Below, piece by piece: positions 22,142-37,172 of a stretch of DNA of 64,000 nt (its first letter is position 1; each line of letters begins with the position of its first letter). The notes below the pieces were generated by a model. The model saw nothing but the letters and a program-made list of their open reading frames with translations, did not search any database and was not told the DNA's origin. Where the stretch lies: positions 2,356,001 through 2,420,000 of the forward strand of contig MJGA01000003.1 of the NCBI GenBank assembly GCA_001910725.1, in the 5' to 3' direction. The position numbers and the translations under genes are program-made. Source of the DNA: Phanerodontia chrysosporium (taxonomy: Eukaryota; Basidiomycota; Agaricomycetes; Polyporales; Phanerochaetaceae).

Positions 22142-25100
22142 ATGCCCACATGCAGGCGCAAGCGCGTCATACTCACTGAACCCCCACAGTCCCTTCTCGA
22201 TGCCCTCAAAACGGACCCCAAGAAAGAGGTTTATTACCTCGCACAGACCGGCGAGATCTTTGAGACGTACGAGTACGCATCTCCCCGCCCGCCCGCCTTC
22301 GCCCGCCCCGCTCGCCACTGACAATGCCTATCCCAGAGCGTATTCGGCCCGGATGTCCTTCTACAGGCGCAAACAGTTCCAGTGCGAAGTCACTGGCAAG
22401 TCCGGCCTGGACTACTTCCAGGCTCTGGAGAGCGAGCAGCACGAAGCCCGCACGATGCACTCTAGGTTCCCAGAACCGCTCAAGGCGGCCATCCTGAAAG
22501 CCGTCCAGTGGCGTACGTGAACGTCCGCCGCATGCACGCACCACAGACTGATCCTCGTCATACGCAGAGGTCGTGGGCCGCCTGGACCACCTAGTGGAGG
22601 CCGTGTACGAGCGTTTCAAGGACCGGTACTACCCCGATGAGAGTCAGTTGGTCCCACTTACTCGCCGTCCGGACATTCACTGATCGTGTGCACCAGGAGT
22701 GTTCATTGACATCCAAGGTGACAAGTACGGAACCCGACCATGTATCCCCACGCCCTAGCACTAACCGCCGACCTCCTAGGTACTACGCTCGCGTGGTCCA
22801 AGTGTTCCCGCCACGTCCGCAGGCCTCCTCCTCTCGCGCCAATGGCCAGGCATCATCGTCTTCCTCTCCCCTCTCGGAGAAGAGGGCGTGCCGATACACA
22901 AAATTGCCGAGGACCTCAAAGTCTCCGTCAAGGACGCGAACACACGCGATGACCCCGCACGCTACTATTACAAGGTCCAAATTCTGGACGAGGACAAGGG
23001 CAACGCGATCAAGACTAACGAGAAGAGCAAGGGCAAGGAAACCAAGTCCAAATACAGCGGCAGTCTCATGGATGTCCGCTGCACGGACATGAGGTACGTC
23101 ATGTCTCCTGTTCCCATCGTCACGCTTGGCTAACACTTTTCAGCCGCGACCGTCTCTCCTTCTCAAAGTCGATCCTACGCCGTTTCATTCGGGAATGCGT
23201 AGATCGCGACGCGGCAGTTGCATCCCCATGGACCGTCAAACATTCCATTGCGACGCGCTATGGCGTAGACACGGTCATGCCCGAGGAGATCCGCAAGAAC
23301 GTGGAGGACTTGAAGAAAGGCGAGAGTGACAAGCGGAGAAAGGCATGGGAGGACAAGGAGGGCCCTCCCACAAAGAAGCAGAAGAAGCAGGCTGCAGCTG
23401 AGGAAGAGAGAGGTACGACTGATCCTTGCATCTCAGGCGCAGTGCTCTCATTAGTCTGATGACCACGGTGCAGACCGCAAGGAGCGCGAGGCTCAGGAGA
23501 AGGCCGAGAAGGCACAGAAGGCAAAGGAGGAGAGCGAACGGCTTGCCGCTGAGAAGAAGAAGAAGAAACCGATACGATACCCCACGGAGGATCTCGACGT
23601 CGTCATTGGTGACAAGGAGAAGAAGGCAGGGATGAAGCTCAAGAGGCCGGCTGCGAGTCGTGCCAACATGCCATTCGGTACGGATCGCTTGGCTAACGAG
23701 AACTTCATCATGTCCTGGAATTTCTTGAATGTCTATGGGTAAGCATTTACAGGGCAACTCGCGGCCCGGACGGGCTGACCGTGTTTCTAGGAACCCACTT
23801 CACATCTCGTCTTTCACGATGGATGACTACGACCAAGCTCTGCGTCACACTGTCGCCGACCCACAATGTGCACTCATTGCGGAAGCCCACTCGACACTGA
23901 TATACAACTTGCGCACTGTCCCCTTCACGCGGCATAGCGCCGTTCTCTCCCTCGTCAGCCTACGAGACAAGATCGGGAAGAATGCCGAGGTCCTGGGTGT
24001 CACCCTACAGGAACTCATTGACGCCATCAGCGATGTCGGTAACAACTGGGAACGTGCGCCATTGAGGCATGCGGAAGGCCGCGACGGCTGGGAGGAGTCC
24101 CTCATCGGCTGTTTGAAAGACGTAAGTGAACGATCCGGCCCATCTGTATTTAATCGAAAGATTGACTTTTGCACAGCACGCCAACCTTGAGAACTTCCCT
24201 CGCTTGCGCGAGACCTTCGTCCGTCTGTTGTTCGCACCTGCCCCTGCAGCTGACCCTTCTACGGACGGAGCGTCTGTGCCTGCGACTCCCGCGACCAGTC
24301 CACAGCCGCTGCGTTTCTCTGTTCGCGCCTCGCCTAGAGAACGATATCACCTGCTTCCGCCCACCGACAAGGTTGCAATTCTCGCGTTCCTGTGCAACCT
24401 AGCGGTGTCATCCAAGGCTATTCATGCGCACATGGAGTCTTGCGAGGAGCAACTGACCGAGCTCCGGAAGCAAAAGATCGAGGTGAATCGGTCGAAAAAG
24501 CAATTGTACGTAACCCGCATAATCGGTCGATCCTGTGAGGCTGATCAGAAGACCTTGCAGCAACGAAGAGATCGCAGCTCTTCTAGGCGAGAACAAGGAA
24601 GGAGAGAAGAATGGCGAGAAGAAGCCCGCGAACGGTGTCGGAGATAATACCCCAGTCCACGAGTCGAGCGACCTATCCGACGCCCCTGGGTCAGACGGCG
24701 AGACAGAGACAGGGTCATCGGCCCCCGGCGCGCGAGCGAGCGCGCGGCGGACACAAGCGACGGAACGGCAGCTCGCGCGCGCGAAGCAGGCGTCGCAGAA
24801 GCAAGCTCTCCAGGAGTCGCGGCGGCTGGACGAAGAGGTGAACAAGTGCGAGCGGCGCCTGGAGCAGATCGAGCGCGACTTCCGCAAGCTGCTCGGCGCG
24901 GTGCGCGTGAAGCCGCTGGGCGGGACCGGTTCTACAACCGGGTGTGGTGGTTCGACGGCATGGGCTCTGCGTCGCTGCTCGGGACGGGCGGGAGCGTGCA
25001 GTACGGCACGGGCAGGATCTTCCTGCAGGGGCCGAGTGAGTTTGACATTGAGATCCTCCAGCGGCGCGGCGAGGAAGTGGTGGCTAGGCGGCGAGAAGAG

Positions 25101-25514
25101 GAGGGAGAGGACGGGATGCTGGGAGTTGGAGAGTGGGCGGTGTTTGACGATATCGAGACGGTGCGCCCTTCCGGCTAGGTTCAACTTCCGCTCGCTAGCT
25201 TACCTGTGTCCGCCGCAGATCGACGAGTACGTCGCCTGGCTGAATCCCAAGGGGGTGCGCGAGCTTGCGCTCAAGAACGCGCTGGCAAAGTGGTGGCAGC
25301 ACATCGCTCCTGGTGTCCGCAAACGCACGGCGGTAAGTGTTACGCGGCGCACTTGTCATGATGGTGCGCTGACTGCTTGGTTTGTCAGGACCTCGCGTCG
25401 CGGATCGCCGCGCCCGAGGCACGGCGGAGTGCGCGGACGAAGCACACGAGCTCTGAGTTGTTGCGAGAGCCGTACATGCAGTGGACGAACCGGCGGGCGG
25501 TGAACGCCAGCTAG
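22142..25514 (+). CDS. ITC1: ISWI chromatin-remodelling subunit, ITC1/ACF1-like (WAC-DDT-WHIM)
   Basis: The non-catalytic partner of an ISWI ATPase, which spaces nucleosomes. The N-terminal WAC domain runs from MPTCRRKRVILTEPP through TGEIFETYE, RMSFYRRKQFQCEVTGKSG, FPEPLKAAILKAVQW and VEAVYERFKDRYYPDE to YYARVVQVFPP. The central block holds RDRLSFSKSILRRFIRECVDRDAAVASPWTV, then a Lys/Glu coiled region. DDT follows (GTDRLANENFIMSWNFLNVYG), then WHIM1 (PPTDKVAILAFLCNLAV) and WHIM2/WSD (RDRFYNRVWWFDG ... DEYVAWLNPKGVREL). Two frame breaks, each cured by one base: one in the linker near 22871-22890 and one at 24917-24924 (ctgggcggg), which separates VKPLG from RDRFYNR. The domain order is diagnostic. 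Confidence 0.9.
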
Positions 25515-25955
25515 TTGCGGGCATGGCCGCCCATCCTAGAGTAGACACGCACGATAATCAGGCTTCCTGCATTTGATCACACTCTTTGGTTTTAACCGTG
25601 TAGAATTTGGCCGGCAGGCCCACCGTTTTACTTAATACGATGCACAATGCAGCGGGCGGATCTGGCTTTGGAATTGGAGCCTTCCCATGAGGGGGCCGCG
25701 GACGTCTGATCTCGAGTGAAGAGGACGGCGCTGTGCTCTTCGCGGCTCTTCGACGAATTTCGCGCTGTCTTCCTGCCGCGGTTTCTGTTGGCCCCCTCTT
25801 GGCCGACGCCTGGGCCGCCGCTCATAAGTAAGGGGCCGCTCTCAGTCTTATCTGCACACCAAGCCGAGCTCGAGTGGGGCTCCGCCGCGACCCGCACCCC
25901 TGCCCCCAGATAACCACCAACGACGATTTCTGAGACGACCCTAACGACCCTCACG
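25515..25955. promoter_or_regulatory. intergenic region upstream of the amino-acid transporter
   Basis: 440 bp between same-strand genes; nothing specific seen. A long minus-strand frame (25628-26644) crosses it and the transporter N-terminus, but it is Ser/Arg-rich antisense shadow. Confidence 0.35.
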
Positions 25956-28257
25956 ATGTCCTCCTTCCAAGGCTCCTTTGTCTTTGGCTCGCACTCGACA
26001 TCGGGCGTGCGCGATGCCTTTGAAGCCTGTGAGTGCACCCCGCCGAGCCTGACCCCCGCCGAGCGCTGAGCGCCCCCGCTAGACCGACGCTCCCAACTGT
26101 ACCTCTCGGACTCCGTGTCCGCCTCCGCCTCTGCGTCCGGCGACGAATGGGACGACGACGACCGCGGGTCTGTCATCGAGGAGGAGCCGCGCGATGCGCG
26201 CGACGTCGAGGAGCGCCTCCCGCACACGGTCGAGTACGACCCGCACGCCGTCGTCGGCAACCTGCAGTGGGACGAGGACCTCACGCCAGGGCCCTCGTCC
26301 GCGCGCCCCGACAGCCCGCCGCGCCAGTACGTGATACCCCCGCGCCCGATCCGCCAGGGCACCGAGGACACCGTCGTGCCCCGCACCGCGTCCCCGCGCT
26401 TCCCGCTCGCCGCGAGCCCGCGCACACCCCGCGAGGACACGCCGCTCCTCCGCAAGACGACGAGCCTCACGTTCGCGGAGCCCCGCCGCCCGTCAGCCGG
26501 CGACGTCATCCCCGGCAGCGCGCTCCCCGGCGCCGAGGTCCCTCCCCCGACCCTGGCGCGGCGTGCGTCGCAGGCGAGCACAAGAGACCGCCGCGGAAGC
26601 ACGGGCTCGCGGGCGACGAAGGGTGTGCAGGCGGGGCAGAGCACCTTTGGGCAGACGGTGAGCCTCCATGTCGCATGTGCGTGTGATCACACTGACTGGG
26701 TGCGCCACAGCTGTTCAATGCCATCGCCATCCTCCTCGGGATTGGCATGCTCTCCGAGCCGCTAGCCTTTGCATACGCCGGCTGGATAGGAGGGATGTTC
26801 CTCATGATATTCTACGGGTACATTACGTGCTACACGTACGCCGCTGTCTTCTATTCGAAATACAGCAGCTGATAATGTCCTTCGCAGTGCGAAGATCCTG
26901 GCACACATTATTCTCGACGACGTAAAGCTGAGATCATATTCAGACATCGGTCGCAAAGCGTTTGGGCCGCGGTCGGCCCCGTTTATCAGTGCTCTTTTCT
27001 GCTTGGAATTGTTCACGGTCAGGTGTGTGCATTGTAGGCCGTTGCAACGACTGAGACTCACCCAGGTTCCAGCGTCGCGCTTGTTACTCTATACGGCGAT
27101 TCTCTTCATGCAGTGGTGCCAGTATACTCTTCCAACGCGTATAAAATCCTTGGCCTAATGGTGTAAGCGTGCATATGCTGTCTGCTCGAGTGCCAGCCTA
27201 CTAACAAGCCTCACAGTCTTGTGCCAACAGTACTCATGCCTCTTTCATTGCTCTCATATGCGTCGATTCTCGGGATACTCTCCACACTGTTCCTGGTGGC
27301 GGTCATGTTTATTGACGGCATCTCCAAGAAAGAAGCTCCTGGTAGTTTATGGGAGCCAGCCCAGACCAGTCTCAAGTTCGCCGGAATTGGCGAGCTTGGT
27401 CTGTCCTTTGGACTGATAATGGCTGGGGTAAGTGGTTGACCATCACATTTCTGTGAAACCGTGACTCACCGTGGGGGCAGTTTTCAGGGCACGCTGTCAT
27501 CCCTTCCTTGGCAAGGGATATGATAGACCCTTCTCAGTTCGATAACATGATCGACTGGGCCTTCACTATCGCTACAGCGATATACACGACCATTGGCGTG
27601 ACAGGCTACCTAATGTTCGGCAACACCGTCAGCGATGAGGTACGTTGGTTGACTAGGGTCCGCCGCATAGTGAAGTCTCACTAGCAAACAGTTCAGTCAA
27701 GAGCTCATGCGTATCCCGGGATATAATCCGGTCCTTAATCGCGTCGCAGTCTGGGGATTGGTCATTGCCCCTCTATCAAAGTTCGCGCTTGCCACTCGTC
27801 CGGTACGCACTTTCATTATCCTAGCATCGCTCAATCTCATCGTGGATGGTCACAGCTGAATATCACACTTGAAATCATCCTCGGCATCGAGACAAGCGCA
27901 GCATCAGTCGACGACCACGGCATTTCGACCAAATCCAGCTCGCCGCGGGTTGACGGCAGCGCCACACCATCCGAGCGCAGCCTCGCGCTGAAGCGCCTTT
28001 TCACGACCATCGAGCGTGCGCTGTTCACGATCGTCTCTGTGACCGTCTCAATCCTCGTGCCCGAGTTCAGCTCGATGATGGCGTTCTTGGGCTCGTTCTC
28101 CGCATTCCTGCTGTGCGTTATCGGGCCGGTGTCGGCCAAGGTTGCGCTCACCGGGCGGTGTACCCTCTGGGACGCCTTTCTGCTGCTTACAGGCACCATC
28201 ATGGCGACCTGGGGCACGGCGGCGGCCTTTTGGTCAGCAGGAGAGGGTGGCGTGTAA
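25956..28257 (+). CDS. vacuolar-type amino-acid transporter, AAAP family (Avt1-like)
   Basis: Start ATG 25956 (MSSFQGSFVFGSHS). A long hydrophilic, acidic and Ser/Pro-rich N-terminus follows (TPLLRKTTS near its end), then about ten or eleven membrane segments in several exons. Landmarks: LFNAIAILLGIGMLSEPLAFAYAGW (the AAAP TM1 motif), SYSDIGRKAFGP, FCLELFTVSVALVTLYGD, MPLSLLSYASILGILS, GLSFGLIMAGFSGHAVIPS, TATAIYTTIGVTGYLMFGN, and a C-terminal pair ending FWSAGEGGV. The long cytosolic N-terminus is typical of Avt1, which loads neutral amino acids into the vacuole in exchange for protons. All splice joins keep frame; no break found. Confidence 0.88.
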
Positions 28258-28479
28258 CGTATATGATAGCTACGGGTGAACCTTCAATATCTCAAAAGGG
28301 CCGTCGGGGTCCAGATTTTGTGCGGACATGTAGATATGGAACCCTGGAACAGTTCTCGCATAGCATCGTCGATATGGGCTTTCGTGTATGTAGTATTTCT
28401 GGAGTCTTGGCAATCTGTACACACCGATACCATTGATAATATCGTGCAATATACGAGATATACAGACTACTTTTGATGA
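28258..28479. other. convergent 3' UTR region
   Basis: 222 bp between the convergent transporter and eIF3k stops. AT-richer than the flanks; nothing else seen. Confidence 0.4.
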
Positions 28480-29425
28480 TTATGCTGCCTGCGCGTGCGC
28501 GATAACCTTCACGAGCTCTAAAAGTATGTATAAGCGGTGTATCACACCACGATGAGTAGATGGACATACGCGGCAGCTGGATGTTCTCCTGCACGACCGT
28601 AGACTCGATCTGGTTATCCGGGTTTGGTGGGATCGAGACAACACCTGTTGAGGCATCGATAGACCATCCGAGCTTTTCGACGTATGCCGACAGCTCTTCC
28701 CCTGCTCACGATATCAATACCCACGCATACATGTGCACAAGCAAGTGATAGACACACCTGAGAGGTCAAGGTAGCTGCCCAGCCGCTGGCTGCTTATCCG
28801 CTGGAAAGCAGCCTTCACGGCACGGACGACGACTTCCCGCACCGCGTTCTCGAAGCCGACGACCTCGACAGTGTAGTTGTCGCGCAGGGACTCGGCCTTT
28901 TCGGAGCGGTAAAGCGTCCAGAATGCGGGGAAGCGGCATTGCTGGAGGAGGTTGTGTAGCGACTGAAGTACGGGCAGGAGGGACGGCAGCGGGTCGGGCT
29001 CGTCTGGGTTCGCTGCGACGGGGCGCTCGTCGAGGAGCGAGATGCAGAGGTTGAAGTCGGGGAAGGGAAGCGCGGCGAGGGCCTTGATGAGGATGTTGAT
29101 CACGACGTCGGGGTTGTAGAGGTCGGGGTTGAACTGGTAGCTGGTGCATGGGTCAACGCCGGGGACGTCAATGGATGCGAGCAAGCTTACAGCTTCAGGA
29201 TGGCAAGGTTGGCGAGGCAGTCATATTCCTCGCTGCGAATCTGGTGGTACAGGTAGTCCTCAAGGATACCCACGTTCGAAGGGTTGTAACGATCTAATTA
29301 TCGTAGCTTTTGTGTGAGCAGCGGACAGCACCATCAGAGTTGTCCCACTCACCAACCCCAGAGACCAGGTTCTCGATCAACTCGGTACGCGTCGGGGGAG
29401 TCGCCCAGGCGGTCGCGGAGATCAT
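28480..29425 (-). CDS. EIF3K: eukaryotic translation initiation factor 3 subunit K
   Basis: eIF3k is a small PCI-type subunit of eIF3, bound beside eIF3l on the 40S. It starts at 29425 (MISATAWATPPTRTELIENLV). A first intron leads to RYNPSNVGILEDYLYHQI, a second to YQFNPDLYNPDVVINILIKAL, then LCISLLDERP, SLHNLLQQCRFPAFWTLY, FENAVREVVVRAVKAAFQRIS and RLGSYLDL. A further intron leads to ELSAYVEKLGWSIDAS and IPPNPDNQIES. A last intron gives ENIQLP joined to QLVKVIAHAQAA and stop at 28480-28482. All joins keep frame. It is divergent from WDR5, 218 bp between starts. Confidence 0.92.
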
Positions 29426-29643
29426 TTTTGAGGAGAGAGACTGGGGTAGTTGGCTGGGGGAAATTGCGCTTGAGGCGACCTGGACGCAGCGCAGGAGCAA
29501 GAAAGATGCAGTCCCGGCGCTTGAGCCAATCACTTCGAAAAGTTCAGGAGGCGCCGACCCAAGAGTTCACTTGGCCACCACCACCGCAATACAACCTCAT
29601 TTCCTTGCCCAGCACACTGCTTCGTCGCGACTGCCTTTGCGCC
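29426..29643. promoter_or_regulatory. shared bidirectional promoter, eIF3k/WDR5
   Basis: 218 bp between divergent starts; no TATA box seen. Confidence 0.45.
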
Positions 29644-32717
<3,074 letters not shown>

Positions 32718-33210
32718 GATGAGTATACATCCCACCTTGGCACGTCGCGTTTCCCTCGTTGTACTATAGCATAGTTTTGTCATCGTCAGGATTGTAACAT
32801 GAATAGGTTTTCCGGAAAATATCGCGTGTTCTGTGTGAGCGTGAACCGACGGCCTCGGGCGCTCCTGTGCTGGCGGAGTGTTTGGTCCCTCTGTGCGATT
32901 CAGGGATTGAGACCTGCGGCGGCCACAGGCAACACTACGTCGCACAGCCGCCATACAATCCGTGAGAGTTGCACTTTATTGCGCGAACCGTGACTTTCAG
33001 CGCTCCAGCGCGAAAGGCTTGAGTTCTCCTGGACATTGCCGCAAGTATAGTATGGACACTGCGGAAGCACACAGGCCTTATCTCAGCCCTCATCTCGATC
33101 GAGCGGCGGTTCTCCTCACCCCCCTACGTTACCGTACGCGAGGCCGAAGTGATTACAGCCTCTTCTCATAGGAAACGGGCTACACGCTGACGATCCATTC
33201 TGCTCGCAGG
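32718..33210. other. intergenic region between polyubiquitin and RdRP
   Basis: 493 bp holding the polyubiquitin 3' UTR and the RdRP promoter. No TATA box and no gene seen. Confidence 0.4.
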
Positions 33211-36200
33211 ATGGACATATATATGGCCCATATCGGGTTCTCGGTGACAAGGGAACACCTCAAGACCGAGATAGCTCGCGTTCTCCACAGTCCAGAGTAT
33301 CAGCATCATAGAGGGGTCCAATTCCCGATGAATTTTGAAGTCATCATCCACAAGAAGAAGGGGACGTCTCCCTTCAGATCTGGTATTCTGACTGTTCCAA
33401 CTCCTGACATCGGGGCACACTTCCTCCGTGACTTCGGTGGAGGAACACCAATGCGTCGCATGGTGCTTGGAACAAGGATATTCTTTCAACCAGGCAACAA
33501 GCAACCCCGCCCACACGTACTAGAAGAAATACGCCGCGCTCCCTACGTCGATCCCAGGGAAGAAGACGACAGGCGACGGGTAGCGACCGAGTTGAGGGAG
33601 AAGACGATTGCGCTTCGTACTGTCCAATTCGGATGGGAATGTCGCGACAACGTGTTCTCCGTCGAATGGGAGCGAGTTTGCGACGCAAGATGCGAGCTCT
33701 ACTACCATGAAGAGCGCCGTGAGTTCCACATCAAGCTCTACCAGGGAACGCGGACGAAAATCATATCGATCAAGGCATCTCACATAGCGTGGACGTCCGC
33801 TGGCCTCGACAAGACCACGCAGCCACCCCTCCCTATCCTGTTCTTCACACTCAATCATCCACCTGCCTACGAGACTGAGATGTCCCAGATTGACATGACC
33901 CTCCAACTCCTGGAGTTCATGGGAATCTCGGACAGCTCGGAAGGCCTCTTGAACATGCCCATGCACTCACCGGGCAACGCCCTGCGCGACCGCTGGTCGC
34001 ACTTCGAGGATAGCCAAAAGCCTTATGCACCATTCGTGTCCACTACAATCCGTCTTATCTGTCGCGAGCGTGAGCACTTGTCACTCTTCCGTGACTTGTG
34101 CAGCCATGCCCGCATGCAGACGGACGACTACTTGTACCCTGTCGAATATCGTGAGCTCTTCGCTCCCGACGTACAGGAGAGGTATGAGCAGTGGGTACGG
34201 AGATTACCGTGGAAGGTTGCTTTCCAGGTCGAGGCGTTGGTACGGGGGCTCCTCGTCGACATGAAGGAGGCGCTCGCTCTACGTGCCAAGATCTCGCGCA
34301 TGGTGCAAGCGAAGGGCGAAGCGTACACCTCAGTTTTCCTCCGACACTTTGCCACTCAGGCAAAGACCCTCTTCTGGTATACGGACGACTCTCGCAGCCA
34401 GACAAGTTCGGTGGACGACTTATTTACCCGCTGCGAGAGAGAATATGTACCGGTGAAACGCAGGCGGCTCCGGGGGCCTCCGAACCAGGACATCTTCGAT
34501 TGTTTGCATGTCACGGTCACTCCCACCACCCACCGCCTCGATGGCCCGTACCCGGAACGTTCGAACAGAGTCATGCGGATGTATCCCGACTACCATGATT
34601 GCTTCGTTCGGGTCAACTTCGTGGATGAAACGGACCTGCAGTTCCGTTTCGACCGCGAGGTGGACGGTCGAGCGTTTATCAAGCGTCGGGTGGGCGAGAT
34701 CCTCACAAATGGCATCGACATCGCAGGACGACACTTCGAGTTCTTGGCATACTCGCAGTCGGCATTGAAGGAACATGCCGTCTGGTTCGTGAAGGAGTTC
34801 ATGATCCCAAATGGCACGATTGTTAACGCGCGAACCATCATTGCGGGGCTAGGTGACTTCACTCGCGACAATCAACTCATCTACTGTCCCGCTCGTTACG
34901 GCGCCCGTATCTCACAAGCGTTCACTGCCACAGACTCTTCAGTGAAGGTTCAGCCAGATGAAGTCTTCGAGATCGACGACATCGAGGATCCTACTGGGAC
35001 ATGGTGTTTCACCGACGGAGTCGGTACGATGTCTGTTCAGCTCGCCCGTGACATTTGGAAGAAACTCGCAGCTCGGAGGCGGGGGTCCAGATGGCAAACG
35101 TACCCTCGAGCGCTGCAGATTCGTTTCCGCGGCTCCAAGGGCATGCTGAGCGTGGATCATACTCTCCAGGGCCGAGCAATCTGCTTGCGTCCATCTATGA
35201 TCAAGTTCGAAGCTCCAGAGTCCCTCACGGATATCGAAATCGCTCGAGCCTTCAATCGACCGGGGCCATTTTATCTAAACCGTCCCCTGATCATGATCAT
35301 GGAACACCTCGGGTGCCCTATGAGGTCTTCGAGGAACTCCAGGATATGGCCGTCGAAGAAGCGCAAGAATCTGTGGAATCTCTCGAGAAGGCGGCTCGCC
35401 TCCTGGAGACTTTCGGTCTTGGAGCGTCATACCGCCTTACCTCGATTTTCCTCAGCCTTCACAAGCTTGGCGTCGGTCCACTTACTGGCGACGAGTTTTG
35501 GCAGAAGATGATGGACTTTGCCATCAACCATGTCCTTCGAGAGCTAAAGCATCATGCCCGGATTCCGGTCCCCAACGCCTGGAACCTTGTGGGTGTCGCA
35601 GATGTGCATGGATACCTCGAGCAAGACGAAGTGTTTGGCTGCATATATCCCCCGGACGGCACAGGACCGATCTATCTTGACGGTCCTACCTTGGTCACTC
35701 GTTCCCCGACGATCCACCCTGGAGATGTGCAGGTCGCGCATGGTATTGGACGCCCGCCTCGGGCTCACCATTTGAGCATGAGTCGCTGCGCAATACCCTG
35801 GTCTTTTCGACGAAAGGTTCGTCAGCCAACTTTGACCGCCTAGTCTTCTTCTCCATTCACCCCGATGGCGTTTTTAGGTTCGCGTCCTCTCCCGTCTTAT
35901 CTAGGAGGTGGAGATCTGGACGGTGCGCAACCACCTCAGACCCTTTCTTGATCTTTGTCTCACTGCTCACTGACAAGGCGACGAATACCGCGTCACAATG
36001 CTTGAAAACCTGTTGCCGTCCAGGACATATGCCCCTGCTAGCTATACGCCTGCACAGAAAAAGTTGCTAAACCGGCCCAGCACAATGCAGGACGTCGCGG
36101 ATTTCGTGACAGAATACATCAATAGCGATGTAAGCGCTCCCCCTTTGAGGGGTCCTCATAACTTAGGCTGACCACCTTGGCATTAGTCTTTAGGAATCAT

Positions 36201-37049
36201 CGCGACGACATGGCTCATCATCGCCGATCAGAGTACGCAGGGCATATTCGACCAGGACTGCATGACTCTGGCCGCGCTTCATTCAGACGCTGTCGACTAT
36301 CCCAAGAGCGGACAGCCTGTGCCTCTGAACAAGATACCGAGGCTCAAGTTTAAGACCAAGCCGGACTGGAACGCACCGGAGACAATCACCGGCAGTAACA
36401 ACAGGTACTACAAGAGCGAACGCGCCATCGGCAAGCTCTTCCGCAAGATCCACCTTCCTGCCGTAGAAACCATTCGGCGTGAGCAGAGGTCCCAACGCCG
36501 ACGGCTGCCAGGGGCGAGGGTCAGCAAGCTACCGTTGAGGACATTATCCTCGACTTCAACCAGGATATCTATGACGAAGAAGACCCTGTGCAGGAAGCTC
36601 TCTTCGACCGCGCCTCGGAATTCATCACGCTCGGCAGACACGACGATGACCTTGTCGCGGAGATGTGGGAGCTCTACCTCAACTACACGTCGCAGCTGCA
36701 ATCGATATGCGCGGACCACACGCTGTCTCACGAACGGGGCGCGATGCTCACGGAGGAGGAAGCGGTCGTCGGAACGATCGTCGCGAAATGTTCACAGCCT
36801 CGCAGGCGGAAGGACCTCATGTCGAGGATGAGGGAGCAGACAGCAACCCTCGTCGAAGGCGTCCGGTACGACATCTCAGGTGAAGAGGGTACACTGTCGG
36901 AGAAGTCGTTGGAAAGAGCGTGGGTTGCCTTCCGCGTCGCGACCATCGAAGGGGAGGCGTTTGGCGCAAGAAGCTTTGCTTGGGTAGCAATGGGCGAGAT
37001 GTTCGATGCTATTAGGGTAATCACAGAGGAGATGGAGGGGTTCTTCTGA
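33211..37049 (+). CDS. RNA-dependent RNA polymerase (QDE-1/RDR type, RNA silencing)
   Basis: A cell-encoded RdRP that makes double-stranded RNA for Dicer. Start ATG 33211. An RRM-like N-terminus (MDIYMAHIGFSVTREHLKTEI) leads into the RdRP core: QFRFDREVDGRAFIKRRV, FCWYTD-type region, IDDIEDPTGTWCFTDGVGTMS, ALQIRFRGSKGMLSVD, NRPLIMIMEHLG, EVFEELQDMAVEEAQ, HPGDVQVAHGIGRPP and the catalytic GGGDLDGDEY. The catalytic loop comes from a 45 nt micro-exon (35878-35922) between introns 35817-35877 and 35923-35977. Three breaks, each cured by one base, fall at 35311-35313 (ggg), 35751-35760 (cgcccgcctc) and about 36482-36500. The C-terminal part reads QATVEDIILDFNQDIYDEEDP and ends EEMEGFF. No in-frame stop lies in the composite path. 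I read it as a working gene with assembly errors; a decaying gene cannot be excluded. Confidence 0.9.
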
Positions 37050-37172
37050 TCACAGCGCATGTCTATGTTGATACTGTCTGGTGCTTCACGATCTACCATC
37101 CAATGTATGTGTAACAATAGGTGTCGAAATGATCATAAATACAACTAAGAAAGAGCGGCGAAGACCTAACGA
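37050..37172. other. convergent 3' ends, RdRP and pescadillo
   Basis: Only 123 bp between two convergent stops, so transcripts very likely overlap in their 3' UTRs. Confidence 0.45.

Noticed and set aside
25628..26644. 338-codon minus-strand frame
   Set aside because: Antisense shadow of the transporter N-terminus; Ser/Arg-rich and without motifs.
36482..36527. an intron to explain the RdRP frame change (GTGAGC ... CAG)
   Set aside because: The possible acceptors give introns of 35 or 46 nt, but neither restores the downstream frame; a one-base loss does.
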